64,000 nt of DNA from Rutstroemia sp. NJR-2017a BVV2 (GCA_002946415.1 NJPS01000046.1:1984001-2048000); one strand, 5' to 3'; shown: positions 23,702 through 36,851, counted from the stretch's first letter. Notes: generated from the sequence alone by a model not told the origin. Numbers and translations are program-made.

Positions 23702-25177
23702 CTAAACTCCTGGATACGAGATGTGTTGGTTATAACACTCCCTTGAGTAGTATGTGTTATAGGATGGGTTGTAAGACGGGTAATAAGGATGAACAGGGGA
23801 TGGAGGAGGACTAGGATAAAATGAACAACTGAACTGGTCATGACTTTGCCCATAGAAGTTGTTGTAGGAAGGCCAGGATGGCTTCGCTGTCTCGGTCCAT
23901 AAGTTACCCTGTGGATTCTGTGGAGGAAGTGCGTATAGCTGTGGCGGAACAGGACGATGAGTTGGTGTACTCTTGGCAACGGCTGGGATGGCCTGTGGCT
24001 GAGGCTGGAAGATTTCGCGTTCGTATTCTTGCTCAGATTCGCAAAAGCTAGAATCATCATTGGACATTGTCGTGCTGCTAGAGCTAGAAAGGGATCCGCT
24101 GGAAGAAACCGAATCCTCGTCGGCTGAGTCGAATGACTCATCATTGGGGGCGGAGTAGTTGATGGGTGAAGGTGGTGGAGTCAACTCTTGTGTGGGTACA
24201 GAGGATTGCGAGAAGCTCGAACAGTTTTGGATACGGTGCTTGAGCTCTGAAACGGTTATGCGTTGACTTGGGTCGCGCTCGAAGATCATGCCGAGGATTT
24301 CGTTGAGCTCGTCCGACAATGGTAAAATGGTCTTCAAGAAGTTCGGGTTCCTGGTGAATGCCCTGTAAGTGGAGTCTTCCGTCGAGGCTTGCTTCCACGG
24401 ATTCCTTCCACAAGTCAGGTTGACTAGGATGACACCAAGGGACCAGACATCATTTGGGGCACAACGGTACTTCTGCCTCCTGGAACTTTGATCCAGACAC
24501 TCTATAGGGAGCTGGTTAGTGGGGTGAAGGGGGGATGGAGCTGAACGGCGCCTACCTGGAGACATGTAAAATGTAGATCCACATCCATGGTCATCAGATT
24601 CAATATCCGTAGTGGCCAAACCGAAATCCGCAAGGAGAACATCTTGACCTGAATTGGATACCAAAATGTTCTCAGGCTTGAGATCTCTGTGGTAAATTCC
24701 AAGGCGGTGACAATGCTCCGTGGCATCCAAGATCTGTAGGAATACTCTTCGGACGAGAGCATCATTACTCACATATCGACCCCTTTCGGTAATATTTGAG
24801 AAAAGGTCTCCCTCCGGGCAATATTCCAGAATGACATAGGTACAGTCTGGGTCGTCCACGATCTTGAGCATCGACACTATGTTAGGATGCGCAGAGGCTT
24901 GGTAGTGAAGCGATATTTCTCTCTGCTGGTACTCTCGCGCCTTCTGTTCCAAGGGACGTCCATTGGCACTAGTCTTGCTGAGAGCCTTTACGGCATACCA
25001 TCGGAAAGTTTTGGTATCTAGAGCTGAGTACACAACTCCATAGGCGCCTGTACCTAATATCCCCACCAGCTTTAACGACTCTCCAAGGTATGTACCTATC
25101 CTTGATTCCGGTGTATGGACTGGTTTGTATAGAGGCGGCGATGGTGGGGGAGTTAACTGGAAATGAACATTATGCAT
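23702..25177 (-). CDS. Serine/threonine protein kinase, RAN1/SKS1-like
   Basis: Two exons, 24556-25177 and 23702-24501, give 473 residues; the frame is open a little upstream to a TTG but the first ATG is at 25177. Kinase landmarks are complete: glycine loop GTGAYGVVYSA (42), Lys64 in WYAVKAL, catalytic YHRDLKPENIL (His163, Asp165, Asn170), ADFGLAT (184-186), CGSTFYMSPE activation-segment end (205-208), and 'NDVWSLGVILVNLTCGRNPW'. The start of the domain at about residue 35 and the short C-lobe fit the fungal RAN1/PAT1, SKS1/VHS1 group, whose members control the meiosis/mitosis switch or glucose responses in yeasts; the subfamily call is from memory of the pattern. The C-terminal 170 residues are Ser-, Pro- and Tyr-rich and end in repeated Tyr-Asn-Pro-Ser-Tyr type motifs. 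The only intron is 54 bp, sits inside the MSPE motif, and has no stop in frame. Confidence 0.9.
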   Translation of the reverse strand: MHNVHFQLTPPPSPPLYKPVHTPESRIGTYLGESLKLVGILGTGAYGVVYSALDTKTFRWYAVKALSKTSANGRPLEQKAREYQQREISLHYQASAHPNIVSMLKIVDDPDCTYVILEYCPEGDLFSNITERGRYVSNDALVRRVFLQILDATEHCHRLGIYHRDLKPENILVSNSGQDVLLADFGLATTDIESDDHGCGSTFYMSPGRRRSAPSPLHPTNQLPIECLDQSSRRQKYRCAPNDVWSLGVILVNLTCGRNPWKQASTEDSTYRAFTRNPNFLKTILPLSDELNEILGMIFERDPSQRITVSELKHRIQNCSSFSQSSVPTQELTPPPSPINYSAPNDESFDSADEDSVSSSGSLSSSSSTTMSNDDSSFCESEQEYEREIFQPQPQAIPAVAKSTPTHRPVPPQLYALPPQNPQGNLWTETAKPSWPSYNNFYGQSHDQFSCSFYPSPPPSPVHPYYPSYNPSYNTYYSRECYNQHISYPGV

Positions 25178-25722
25178 TGCTAGAAAAGGAGAAAATGGCA
25201 ATGTCCTGGCAGACGAAGAAGAGATGGGTCCTATCCAAAGGGTCCAAAAACGGATGAGAATATGTTCAACAGGTGTAAAGAAATATGGCCGTTTGGGAGT
25301 CCGGTCAAGTCCAAAAATGTGGTATGTAGTTGCTGAGAGAAGGCGATATTATAAGGTGCTCAGCATGTCGGGTTATGACGAGAAAGATGCTGGCGCAAGA
25401 GTTATGAACAAGAGAGGCGAAAAGGATAGAGTTCGACGTTATTCTGCGACGAAGAGGAAAGGTAGTGGGTGGAGGTCAAAATAGAGAGAGGTTCCCTTTA
25501 GGATGATGAGGTGTTTTAGGTGTTGTAAACTGGTGGGTAGTGAAGTAGTTGAGGTGGGGGAAGGCAGGGTCATATCCATCAAGACACACACGATGAATCA
25601 ATGCTCGCCTCATTAATTACATCCAATAAAAACTGGCTAGCAGCTACTCCACTCATTAGCTTCCAGAATCTCATGGTATGCGTGTGGGTGGTAGACAGAA
25701 CCGTAAACTTACCTGGTGGATA
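25178..25722. other. Promoter region of the kinase gene
   Basis: About 550 bp upstream of the minus-strand kinase. The plus-strand frame at 25224-25484 has no family resemblance. Nothing else is seen. Confidence 0.4.
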
Positions 25723-26136
25723 CTAAATTAGTAAGTTCCACTGAATCAACGGACCGGGACCAGCAACTGCTCGTATGGGTTAGTCGAATTAATGCGTCAC
25801 AATGATTAAATAGTGTCTGCATGGGCCCTCTTGTCTGTGCTTCTGCAAGGCTGGGCGAAGCGGCAAAAAAATACTTGAGTCCTGACGCTGATGGCCGGGT
25901 CCACACGGCACAAATTCATCCTTCTTCTCGATGGGTGGAACAGGGATGGGATGACTAGAGACATGTGCGTGGGTAGGGATCCCGCCATGGGCAGAAAAGG
26001 CCAAAGAGTCTTGTGGTGTCGCAGCCATGGTTGTTTGCGTGTTAAAGTGGCGGTCACTGTGTTCCATACGCTGGGCTTGCCAGGCTTGGACACTTTGCGG
26101 GCGCTGGATTGGTCTCGCATGAAATTCGACAGACAT
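25723..26136 (-). CDS. Possible small spliced gene, unknown
   Basis: Putative two-exon gene: 25875-26136 and 25723-25766, coding 101 residues from ATG (MSVEFHARPIQRPQSVQ). The intron has a plain GTATTT donor but a strong branch site and acceptor (ACTAACCCATACGAGCAG). Spliced, the end reads GHQRQDSIAGPGPLIQWNLL then stop. An in-frame ATG lies 21 bp upstream at 26157, and a CTCAG acceptor just before 26136 could mean a further 5' exon. No domain, signal peptide or membrane segment is evident; the product is rich in His, Pro and Gln. It could also be a non-coding transcript. Confidence 0.38.
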
Positions 26137-28572
26137 CTGAGACCACAATGTCAGCATGAGACCAGTGACGCCGGATATTCTTTTTTGAAAAGCTTTGCCT
26201 CACACTGTAAGCTGCCTCGTGGCCAGCAACACCAAACAAGTATAGATTGAGTGACTACGGGCTTCAGCGAAGGATCCAGAGCTCATCTGCTGAGACGAGC
26301 CCAGACGAGATAGTGTGCTAGATCTTACTATTCGCTGCTGTTTTGCTTTCAAGCATAGTGCCCATCAGCATTTCTTCTTGAAAAGCTGCGTGGCTGCAGC
26401 TTGTACACTTTGAGAACCCATGCTGTTTTGTGTCATCCTCGGCTCTTCCTTCAATTTGAATAGGTGTATGTTTGTTCATGAGAAAGATGATTGGTTGTAT
26501 GCTGAGGATTTCTCCCTCTTCGGAAATGTATGGACGCTAGGATGGGGAATCTGGCTCTTGTGGGCAGTGTGTGTACAAAGTCGTAGCCTACTGGGTACTC
26601 CGTAATTCAACCTTCTGCACCTATGATGTGTCATCGTCTCTCTTTTCTCCTACTGTAGGTAACCAATCTCCGGGGGTTTGACTGTTCAGGCAGTGGCCGG
26701 TGGCTTTGAGCAAATCATCCGCCACGTACGAACCGTATTCAAGGGAGCAATAGAAAAGATTTGCGACCAACCCGTTCGACAATCCCCCAAACCCACCCTC
26801 TACAGGGTACTCGATAGGCTTGGAATAAAGTATTGACGTATCGTTTGTGGTAAGGTCGGATGAGAACAGCGCCGTAACCCTTGTCTCTATCTTCTTCCTT
26901 TCTTCCAATCGTTTCCCCTTGGAGTGTCTGGTCATCAGCCTTCATCCTTGTCGATGGTAAGAATCGATCATCGGGCAAAATCTACCAAGGGTTTTCTCTT
27001 CACTCACCACTTAAAAGTCCGAATTCATAAATATCCATGTCCACACTGGAATGCTTCGCCCTAACAATGCATAAAGCAATGACCACCAGCCAGATCAATA
27101 CTTATCGACCAATGACCTCGGTCGGTAAAGTGGGCAAGACCGATAGTGAGGCTGTTTTTCTCGGAGGCTGCAGAAGCAGCAAGAAACGGTAGAGACAGGC
27201 GATGATTGGTGTTTGCGTGAAGCCATTGCCAGACATTTCAAGCCATGTTGCAGCATGCTAGGTAGCTTCCGCTATTTGCAGATTGCAGTGCTTGGGACTG
27301 TATGGGGCATCGGTAAAAGTGGATGCGAACATGGCCAATTTGAGTGGATAAAGGGTATGAAGGAGAAACGCTGTGGCGTATGCGGAAGTACTCCGTATAG
27401 AAAAGATGACTCTAAAGGTAGAGATGCTACTCTGTATGCTGTGCCACTTTGGTAGTACTGCGATAATTCGAAGGAAAGCCCGCGGCGACGAATGAGGTTG
27501 TGCAAAACACAAGAAAAGGTGATGAGGTGATGAATGCTGAATAGTAAAAAAATGTTTCCAATGTTAGCTTCGTGGGCTAAAGATATTGCGAGAGTCATTT
27601 GCGGTCTATGATTGGTCGCTGAGCTCCCCAGCTCGATTTTTTCACAGACCACGGTCTCCAAAGGTAGGGTTATGGTAGGGTTATTTTGCTGTTCAATGAA
27701 TCAGGAGTCGGCTTCAGCTTCATTGGGCAGAATACTTTGTACATGGCCTTCACTTTGGGCTTTTGCATTTGTCGCCTGTCTCCGGCCAGATCTTCAGCAC
27801 TCGACGCACAACTTCACAAGTCATTATTGGCAGTCGTCCTATCCTCGCACTTCATTGGCCGTCCATCAAATAGTAACGGTGTCAAATTTGGCAAATTGGC
27901 TCGAAACAGGACAATTACCTGCTTTCCCCACAGCCACAACACAAACCGTGCATATGCTACTCGCAAACACAAGCCGACGACTTTTCTTGCTTTTTTTGCT
28001 CGTCACCTGCATAACTCAGTCTCCATACATTTATGCAGCTAGATAGTGTACATGGAATGGGATACATGCACAAAATCCGACCAGTGAGTGGCACAGGCCG
28101 CGCTCTGGTGTAGCTGGCGGTGGGATGAGCAACGATGAGCAACGATGGGCAAAGGCGATATGTCGGGAGGCTGGACTCATACCTGAGAATGACTACGGAC
28201 GAGACTACCAGGGACGCAACGCACCGCATCGCAGCTAACGAGGACATCTCCGCGAAAGAGGGCGCTCACCATCAGTGTCATCTCCAGCCATCCCGACTCA
28301 AACCCGCCGTAGCCATTAGCCAAACGCCAAACGCCCCGGGAGAAAGCGATCATCTTACTGTACTGTACGTCTCATTTTACCCGTCCAATTAGCTGGCCGC
28401 ATTGCCCTGTACCACCCGAGCAATCAATCAATCGATGATCGACCAGCGACGGCCGACTCAACCTGCCAGATCTGTACCAAGTAGAAGTACGAAAGGGCTG
28501 TAACTGCAACACGAACGAACGAACACACGGACAAGCAGATCGTCAAAAACATTGCTTTCTCATTTCGAATGA

Positions 28573-28590
28573 ATGGATGGATGGATGGAT
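28573..28590. repeat. (ATGG)n microsatellite
   Basis: Four to five tandem copies of ATGG following GAATGA. A separate short (GAAC)3 lies near 28511-28523. Confidence 0.8.
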
Positions 28591-31198
28591 TGATCCAGCC
28601 GAGCCAGCGTATCCGCCTACTACCTCCCGCCTGCCACCAACCACCAAACAAATCAACCTCGCACACTCAATCACCGAACGAACGCCCACCCTGTTCCCTT
28701 TTTGTCTCTATTTCATTACGGCATTGCTGTTAATGTAAGTTTCAGGGGCCGAACTGGTAAAACGGTGCCCAGGCCCCCAGGCACATTTCTCTTTTCCATC
28801 TCCCAGCGTCCCTGGCCATCGCGACCTTGGTTGGACCTTGGACCAGGCGTTCAATCAATCTCGATAATACTTGCAAGTTGCAACGTCCCTCCCCCGCAAG
28901 CCGCCCAGCCAGCGAGCAAAGCGATAAAATGAAATGAGATTATTCGAAACAAGCTTCAATATTCCCTATTTCCTATTCCCTACTCGGGGCCAAAACTCGC
29001 ACGACCCTCAAATTTTTTAATTTATATCACACGTTAACAGTAACAATACCCGATGGATCGATGAAATGGATCTCGGGCTGGAAAGGATTCGTGTTTGAAT
29101 CTATTGAATCTATCGGCTCTCTCCTGAGGCCCAAGTTAGTCCTGCCATGTATTATTATCGTGCTCGTGCAGCACAAAATCACATGTGGTCTCTCATCTTT
29201 GGCTGTCCGGTCTCCGCTCGTGATCCTCTCTCTGTATCCTGTGTATGCGTTGTGTACCGTACCCCATAATATCATCCATCCATCTCACTCATTTCCCTTC
29301 CCCTTACTCACAACCGCCTGTCCATCTTCCACGTAACGGATGGGACCTCATTCTTAGGGCATGAAGATGCTCATGTAGGTGAGGTTGCAATACATATCGA
29401 CAACACCCAAAAAAGAAAAACCTCACGAACCGATTCGTGCGCAGAGATGCATGTCAGATGAGTGATATGGATGTGTATGTGGGTGAGATGTGGATGGAGG
29501 TTAATAGAAGCGCTATACATATCATTCATTCATAGACTGCGGTATAGTATGGTATAGCAGAACATGGACTGTACTGTACCGCACACAACAAGCTCTCGAC
29601 CGCGCCGTCTTACTTGCATCGCATTCCCTTCTCACTCATCTCTCCCCGTGTGCGTGTGTGCGTATGTCCCGTGTTCCGTCTTACTGCACTCTCCCTTATT
29701 TTACCTTACTGCTCACTGGCGTTAAAGGATGTAATGTACGACGATCAGCAATTCTACGGTAGCGCCAGTGATATTCACAGCGAGGTGATCTTCAGCTCGA
29801 GCATCATCTCATACACACGGCACTCCTTCCTACCATCCTTTGTACTTCCTCACTAATTTTTCTGTCCTGTCCGACTTGACAGACATCTAGGGTAGAGGAT
29901 CGTCCGTCCGTCTTCGTCATACACAGAGACGAGAGACAGTACGTACCCAATCAGCTCAATAAATGAAATGATACCCAACCCAAGGCTGGCTGCTAATGTA
30001 CGTTAATCGGCCTGCATGCCTATCTCGACCATACCCGCTATTAGGATCGACATGAAAAGCATCATCATCACCGTCGTCATGAATCACACGTCGTCTAATT
30101 CGCTCCTACGGTACGAAAGGAAGAAAAGAAGAATGAAAGAATACTTTCCAGCCTCCATTCCGTACCGTACTGTAGTTTAATCATCCTATCCCGTCCATAG
30201 CTTCATCCATCCCTTCCTATCCATCCCTTCCCATCCCATCCGTAACCTATACGACACCGATACAATATACGTGAAAGCGACGTCAAACTCGGAGTCTCCG
30301 TCATCCCATTCAATCCCCACCCAGCCAGCCGTTGGAATTGCTGTTGGATAGCTCCTTACCACACAAGTATTGAAGTATTGAATCCTTCTGGAATCGTTCC
30401 CCGGGATACCTTACTTACTAACCGGACTAGAGATGCGATAAAGTAGATATCCACTTTCCAGCAATCCCCATTACAAGCTCAAGCTCTTATCTGGCTGCAT
30501 GTGTGTGATATGAAATGGTCTTGGCAGTTGTTCTGTTGGTGACGACCTGACTTCTTTTGTTTACTGTGCCTCGTGTATTTTGAATTTCCGCTTTAGTCTA
30601 AACATACCATCTATCTTAACCTCACAACAACAACCTGTTAGTTACCGTTAGACTACCGTATCACAACCCAACCCAATAAACCCAAAGCATACTCGTAGCG
30701 CTTCTCCCAGCAGTTTGAGAATATGCATCCAACATGCAAGTTGCCTTTCCCATTTCAATTCCTGTGTCAACAAGCCGCCGACCGGAATCCAGACCCGAGA
30801 GATGGACATGCGTCACTGCACTCAATCACCCACTCAATCAAATAAATAACTGTATATTTTCGATACTATGGGTATGGTATGATGCGGTACGGTACGGTAT
30901 GGGGATTCTGATAGCGGGTAGTTCTACGTGGTGGTACAGTATTGAGTGGAGGTCCGGCGGCAGGTAGAGGAAAGGAGGTTGGGGATGGGGATGGGAAGAG
31001 GTCGGTATGTATGCACGCACGCCCGCACGGATGGGTATGTGGCTATGGCTTGTTTGCGGGTTTGTGCTGTTTGGCTGGGGGATGAAAGAGAGGTTTAGAT
31101 TGATGGGATGGATGTGGAGTGGAGGTCCGGCGGTAGAGGTAGGTGGTCGTGGTCGGGGAAGAGGTCTGTCGGTCGGGTCAGTCACTGTGGGCCTATCG

Positions 31199-31211
31199 TG
31201 TGTGTGTGTGT
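31199..31211. repeat. (GT)n microsatellite
   Basis: A run of six to seven GT dinucleotides is visible. Confidence 0.8.
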
Positions 31212-31943
31212 TTGCGGTTTGTAGAATTTACGTTAGGATTCTTTTCTTGGTCACAAACTCACAGTAAGATCCAGATAAATTGTTGTGTTGATGCATACAT
31301 ACTAAGAGACGAATAAATGAGACAAGGTTCCCCACAATACCTCCTTCTCTCAAAGTTATACGGTGCATCTAGCCGCAGGATCACAGTTGCCAAATCCCAT
31401 CCGCATCCCATTTTGGGATTCACGATCTCTGGTGAAAGGAATGATTATTCCGAATTTAGTCATCTAGCTAGCTGAGTGATCCTATTCGGGATTCTAAAAC
31501 TTGTCTTGTCTCTTCATTCCTGTCTGACCGTTTAACATCTCATCCTCGTCCAGGAATAACTATTCTATCTCATCCCACAAAACTTTAATTCATACATTCT
31601 GTTCTATCGAAAGCAATGCTTAATTGATTGTTAGAAAAAGCTGCGCCGTATCGGAAGGATTCCGGATGGCTTCTGTACCGGTCGTCGGTTAGGTATGTGT
31701 GCGGTAGGGCGGGCAGATGGGCTATATTTAGACCCACTCTTACTATGTATGGAGGGGTGGTGATCATACCATGCCATACATCGTTTATTCTGTAAGCTTG
31801 GGGAGCGATGAGATGGGAGGGGAGGGGATGGGATGGGATGTCTTGTGCAAAGTGGTGGGGTTGCTATCTTGGGTGTTGGGGAGACGATGCGCTGGAGGGA
31901 GGGGAGGTAGTTGGATGAGGAGGGGTTCGGATCATATGGAAGA

Positions 31944-31965
31944 GGATAGGATAGGATAGGATAGG
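31944..31965. repeat. (GGATA)4 microsatellite
   Basis: Four tandem copies of a pentanucleotide GGATA, within a purine-rich plus strand (31800-31970). Confidence 0.85.
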
Positions 31966-34900
31966 TGAGTATGTGTGTGGGAGGAGTTCTGGTTCAGAGG
32001 AGACGAGAATAGTTTCTCACAGGACTAGACTAGTTTACAGTATCTATTCCTGGCAGGTGGATGTTGCATGAAGCTCGTCGTCTGCATTGCACTTTCAATT
32101 TTCTCGTCGAAGAAGAAGGTCATACTAGATCATGTTATGGATGCTAGATGTGCTGTAAATAGATCATTTCTGGACCATGACAGCAAGTGATCGGAATCGT
32201 CGAGCAGTTTGAGCTCGAGCAGTAGAAGACGGTTCTCCCAGAATAGTGAATCAAACATTGCTCTCCTCTATTGTTAGATTGACGTGGTGCGGTGCAGCGC
32301 AAGTGACTGCTCGAAGGAAAGTCTCAGTCAGAACGTTTTTGATACGGGGATGTACGGTTTGCTAGAGATATGCTCTACTACGTCTCTCAAGTCTAATACT
32401 TTGGAAAGTCCTGTGGAGTCTGTGGAGGTGAATCGAAATGTCGGCTCAGCTTTGAAATCTTGCACCGGCTCAGACTATTTTGTTCCTGCAATAATTCCAC
32501 TTCATGTTCATTTTCTGTATGATTGTTACTTCCTCACGCTGGCTGCGCACCTGGAACGAGCTGCATATGGAGGTCGTCCCATAGGTACGAAAAGCCATGC
32601 TCGTCAGAGTGGACCTCTGTATGTTCTTATTGAGGGATGTTCTCATATTTCCGAGGTTGACATGGTGATATTGCAAACAACAAACTGCGGAAGATGGAAA
32701 TCCATGGGGGAAGATCTCCGCGGCGTCTTCCCCTGTGGTGGCTCTATCATCATCCACTGGCCACTTCCATCCTTTCCTCTGACCCTCTGAACCAGCCTAT
32801 ATGTTGTCTCCAGAACACGTCGGTGTTGGTCACTACGTGGTTGATATTTTGTGGAATGAAAGAAACCTCATCATCTTCCTAAAAGGCCAATTCAGGTTTG
32901 CCCCTCTCCTCACTCGCTCCTCATCACACTCGATCTTGTCATGCATCATTACGGTTTGCTGCTTGGAAGAGATTCAAGGTCGAGTGAGGCTTGTCTATAG
33001 TTCATCACTAGCATGAGCGGATACAAAGCACGAGTGAGCGGTTTGCTGGCTAGAGGATTCATGTATCCTGGGAGCTCTTGCGATGACATATCGCAAACGT
33101 TCTTTTGCCTGTGCGTCAATCTGCTCGGACATACAGTTTACAGAATAGAATCACACATTTAATCATATTCATTCAACAACATCGTGATATCTTCCCCTTA
33201 ATTAGTACGTACCACCACAATCCCCTCAACGGTTCAACCCCTCTCGTAACCCACCTCCTATGACCCCTGGACCCATCAAATTGCCTCGCTTGCCCCCCCT
33301 TTTCTTCATTTTCTTTCATTGTGGTTCCCATCCACATAACCAATATTCCCAGCCGGCCTTACCAAGCAAACTTTCCCCCTTCCCTGAAAAGAGTTCTAGA
33401 ATTTACCCCACCCGTCCTACTCACTTACCCACCCAACCAACCCACCCTATCGGCAAATAAACCAAAAACCGCTGCCGAAAGCATGGCTCTGCCACGAGCT
33501 TGCCTTTAGCTTTGGAGTATGACGAATGCAGGACTGTAGCACCGGTTCGTATTTCCAGGGTGCGGTACGGTACAGTACGTGTGTGCGTGCGTGCGAGGTC
33601 CTAAAGAGCGCAACTTTACTCTACCGCAGGCTAAGGTTTAGCTTAGCTAGGAGCGTGGAAAAAGACTAAGTTATCGAATTTTGAGATGGCACTGAAACAT
33701 ATGGAAACACACAGAATGCAGTCACACGGAGATCTACTTTTGACTTTGGCATTGCTTCTAGCTTTCTTCTTAAAAAGTTTGTTACAGTATCCAATCTTAG
33801 GGAACTCAATATATTGAGCGGCGTGTAGCGCAAGACTAGGCTATTGGATGTGCCGCTGTGACCAATAAGATGGTATGAAAGGGGTAGTTTTTGGTTGGGA
33901 TAGTTCCGTGTCAAGTTGCTTGCTGTGACGAAAGACAAGAACTATTCGAAACTTACGAACTGTACGAGACAAGGATGCCAAGATACGAGGTTCAACTGTC
34001 TTGGACGAGGAACTTACCAAAGTAGCTTCTAGGAAAAAAAAGTGCGTATCTGTGAAAGACGATGTCACTTTGGGATAAGAGAGCATGCGATGCGACACGT
34101 GTAGCAGAAGGAAACTAATGTGCTCTTGCACACCCGGAACATACGGGATGGGCTAGAGTGGAGGAGTGTACGTTCTGGCCACGAGGAGACCTCATCGGCT
34201 GTGCAACATTGAACATAAACAGATACGATATAGACTTTTGCCCGTGTGTCCGTCCGTCCACGAGTCCTCGTGAGGTTGGCGAGCACTGTGCTGAATTCAA
34301 TTTTAGCCCCCAAACTAATGGTTACATATTCATGAAGACTGATATTGACTTTGCTGGAGCTGCTCTTCACCGCAATTTCCTAGATGGACAAAGCGCACGC
34401 GAGGGAAAGGCTATCGCCCGAATCAAGATCGGCTATGATAGAAGATCCGCAGCTAGTTTTCAGTAGCATATGGAGCCTGGAGGTAGGCATTTGAACCATT
34501 GCTGTCAGTGGCTCAGGATCAGGCTCAGGAGAAAATAGTCTCGCCTTGCGAGGACCGAGACTCTTTGCGGCATGGAAGATACACTTGCTGGATGCGGGTG
34601 TTCAGTGGACGGGATTCAGATGGAATTGATGTAACGGATCATCTGACAGATTTAGAATAGTTGTCTAAGCGTAACAGTGTAGCGTTCCACTGTGATGGAT
34701 AGACAGCCTGCGCTGTCATGAATCGCTGGTACGATTGATTGAGAAGGCTGCATCGTGAAAGATGAAGTGTTCTTGCAGAAAAGACAGATTTGGTACGAAG
34801 TAGGCCGGCCTGCGGGATTTTTTCGAGGTGGTCAATGGAGTGAGTGGGGTGCATGCAATTAGGGACATTTTTGGCTATCGATAAGGAAGCTCTTGTGTGG

Positions 34901-36851
34901 CACTGGTGGATCGATGGATCGATGACTGCTCAATGTGCTGCAAGCCTGCACACTGTATCGTACTCGGTCAAGCGTCATGTAGGACACGACGTCCAAGAAG
35001 CTGCGTGCATGAAATATGTCTGCCGGAAAAATTGGGCGGACGTCTGCTCCAGCCTCCAGCCTCCATGGAAATTCTGACTCTCCTTCTTGGTATCATCCAT
35101 GGTCCTCTGCGACCTGTCAAGTCCCAGCTCCTGCACTCGCTCCCGCACAGCTGCTGCGTGTTCCAAGGCTAACCGGCAGAACCACTCGGCGCCCATGTTT
35201 ATGCCGCATTGAGTGGATCAGCGAATAGTCGGTTTGCTTGCGCTTCCGTCGCATCTCGAAAAAGCAATTCATTCACAGAGACGCACCAACGAACGCTGTT
35301 GAGAGTACCGAGCAACAACAGATGAAGGCATGGAAAGGCAGATCGGTGATGAGCTGACAAGGCTCTCGGGATTAAGAGACAAATTCGGTCCAATACCCGG
35401 TATGTGATAGGAACCGCACGATGTAACCACGTTTTCTTGCAGCCAACGCATGAAAATTTGTTTTTCCTTTTGGAAAAGAAACTCTTCTCGTGGGATGTTG
35501 CACATCTTGCGCTTTTCGTCGGATTCTTGACGGGAAGGAGGCATTTTATGGAGCTCGGGTCGTTTCGATCAATCGAAGGTGCATCGCAATTGTGAATTGC
35601 TCGCATGAGTCTCAGAACATGTGATTTCGACCACTGAGATTCTCGGGAAGGGAGATTCTTGCCGTGTCACACTGGGAACTGTTTCATAGTTGTCGTCCTC
35701 GTTGTCGCTTGTGTCTTGTCGCAATCCTCCACTGCCTCGCTGTCGATATAAATCCCACTGTTTGTTTCACGTGATGAAGCCATCGCGCTTGTTTCAAGGA
35801 GCTCATGTCCCAAAGTTGGGGGCAGTCTCCAGGAAGGACACATCATTCAGTGTCATATATCTGGGTCCCCAGGCTAAAGTCTCCATCGCGTCGTGTAGTG
35901 GGAAACACTTGATTCTCACGTGGCAGAGACCTGCCCAACGGGGTACGATCGTCGTGTGTGCCCAACGAAATGTGACAAGATTTTGGGGGACTTGTTCGAT
36001 CTATATATATTTCTCCTATTAGTCTATGTCAAGAATGAAGGCATTTCAACCTTTGGGTCTTTTCGCCATCACATGAGAGTGATTTTTTGCCCTTAGTGAA
36101 CCACAATCCAAAAGGGAGCGGGCCAAATAGGAGATCATGGGGTATTTGATTAGGGCTTCGATCTGGGGTCATACAATCGTCGGTCATGAAGACATTTTGG
36201 TGCGGTTCTTTCCTAGCCATTCGCTTGATCGAAGTGGTCTAGTAACAACTTGGTACCAAAGAACTGTACAAAACGCATTGAGACGGTTTGAGAATCGTTA
36301 ACTGAGTAACTGGATAACTCGATAGAGTGCAATCCTATGACACGTCTACTCCACTACATACATGTTTCCAATATGAGAAATGAATATTAACTGCTTGCTC
36401 TGGTCTGCTCATCTTGTGTAAAGTCTTTTTACTTTGGTTTTTACAATGAGACGACTCACTTCGCAATCGTACCTTCCGTTTAGCAGTTCGCCCTTAGCTC
36501 ACCAGGCAAATATGTCAATACATAGGATATTTGGTTTATATGCTCTAAATACGGCATTGAAATTTCCTTAATTATTCAAAGATTCTAACGTAATTATTGG
36601 CAATTTCATTTTCATCATCTTTCGTTTACGTCAGTAGTCCTTGATGTCGAAGACAGCACCTGACAATTGACACAGCACCACTGATATTCGAGCTATCTCT
36701 GAGAGCGCAGTTGGTAGATGACTCAGAGCCACTACGCTGATAACCCTATATATCAAGAATAAATCATTTCGCCGACTCATTCATTTTACTGATCTCCCCG
36801 GACTCACTTAATACCTACAACCTTATCCACGTCAAGTTCTATCTTGTCACC

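Larger units (their letters stand above)
26158..36851. other. Gene desert of about 10.7 kb
   Basis: No frame in this stretch combines an ATG, adequate length and family resemblance; several of the longest (for example 32284-32790 on the plus strand) begin at GTG or TTG. It contains simple repeats (28573-28590, 31199-31211, 31944-31965), a triple 10-bp repeat (GATGAGCAAC) at about 28124-28153, and repeated GTAC-rich motifs described in the findings. Polypyrimidine sequence is frequent at 28.6-30.4 kb. Deserts of this kind in filamentous fungi often surround regulatory genes with long leaders, or carry non-coding transcripts. Confidence 0.45.

Noticed and set aside
32284..32790. 168-codon plus-strand frame as a gene
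   Set aside because: It begins at GTG, has no family resemblance and lies among repeats.
36700..36760. tRNA-like D-arm (GCGCAGTTGGTAG) as a tRNA gene
   Set aside because: No T-arm GGTTCRANYC follows at the right distance and no acceptor stem pairs.
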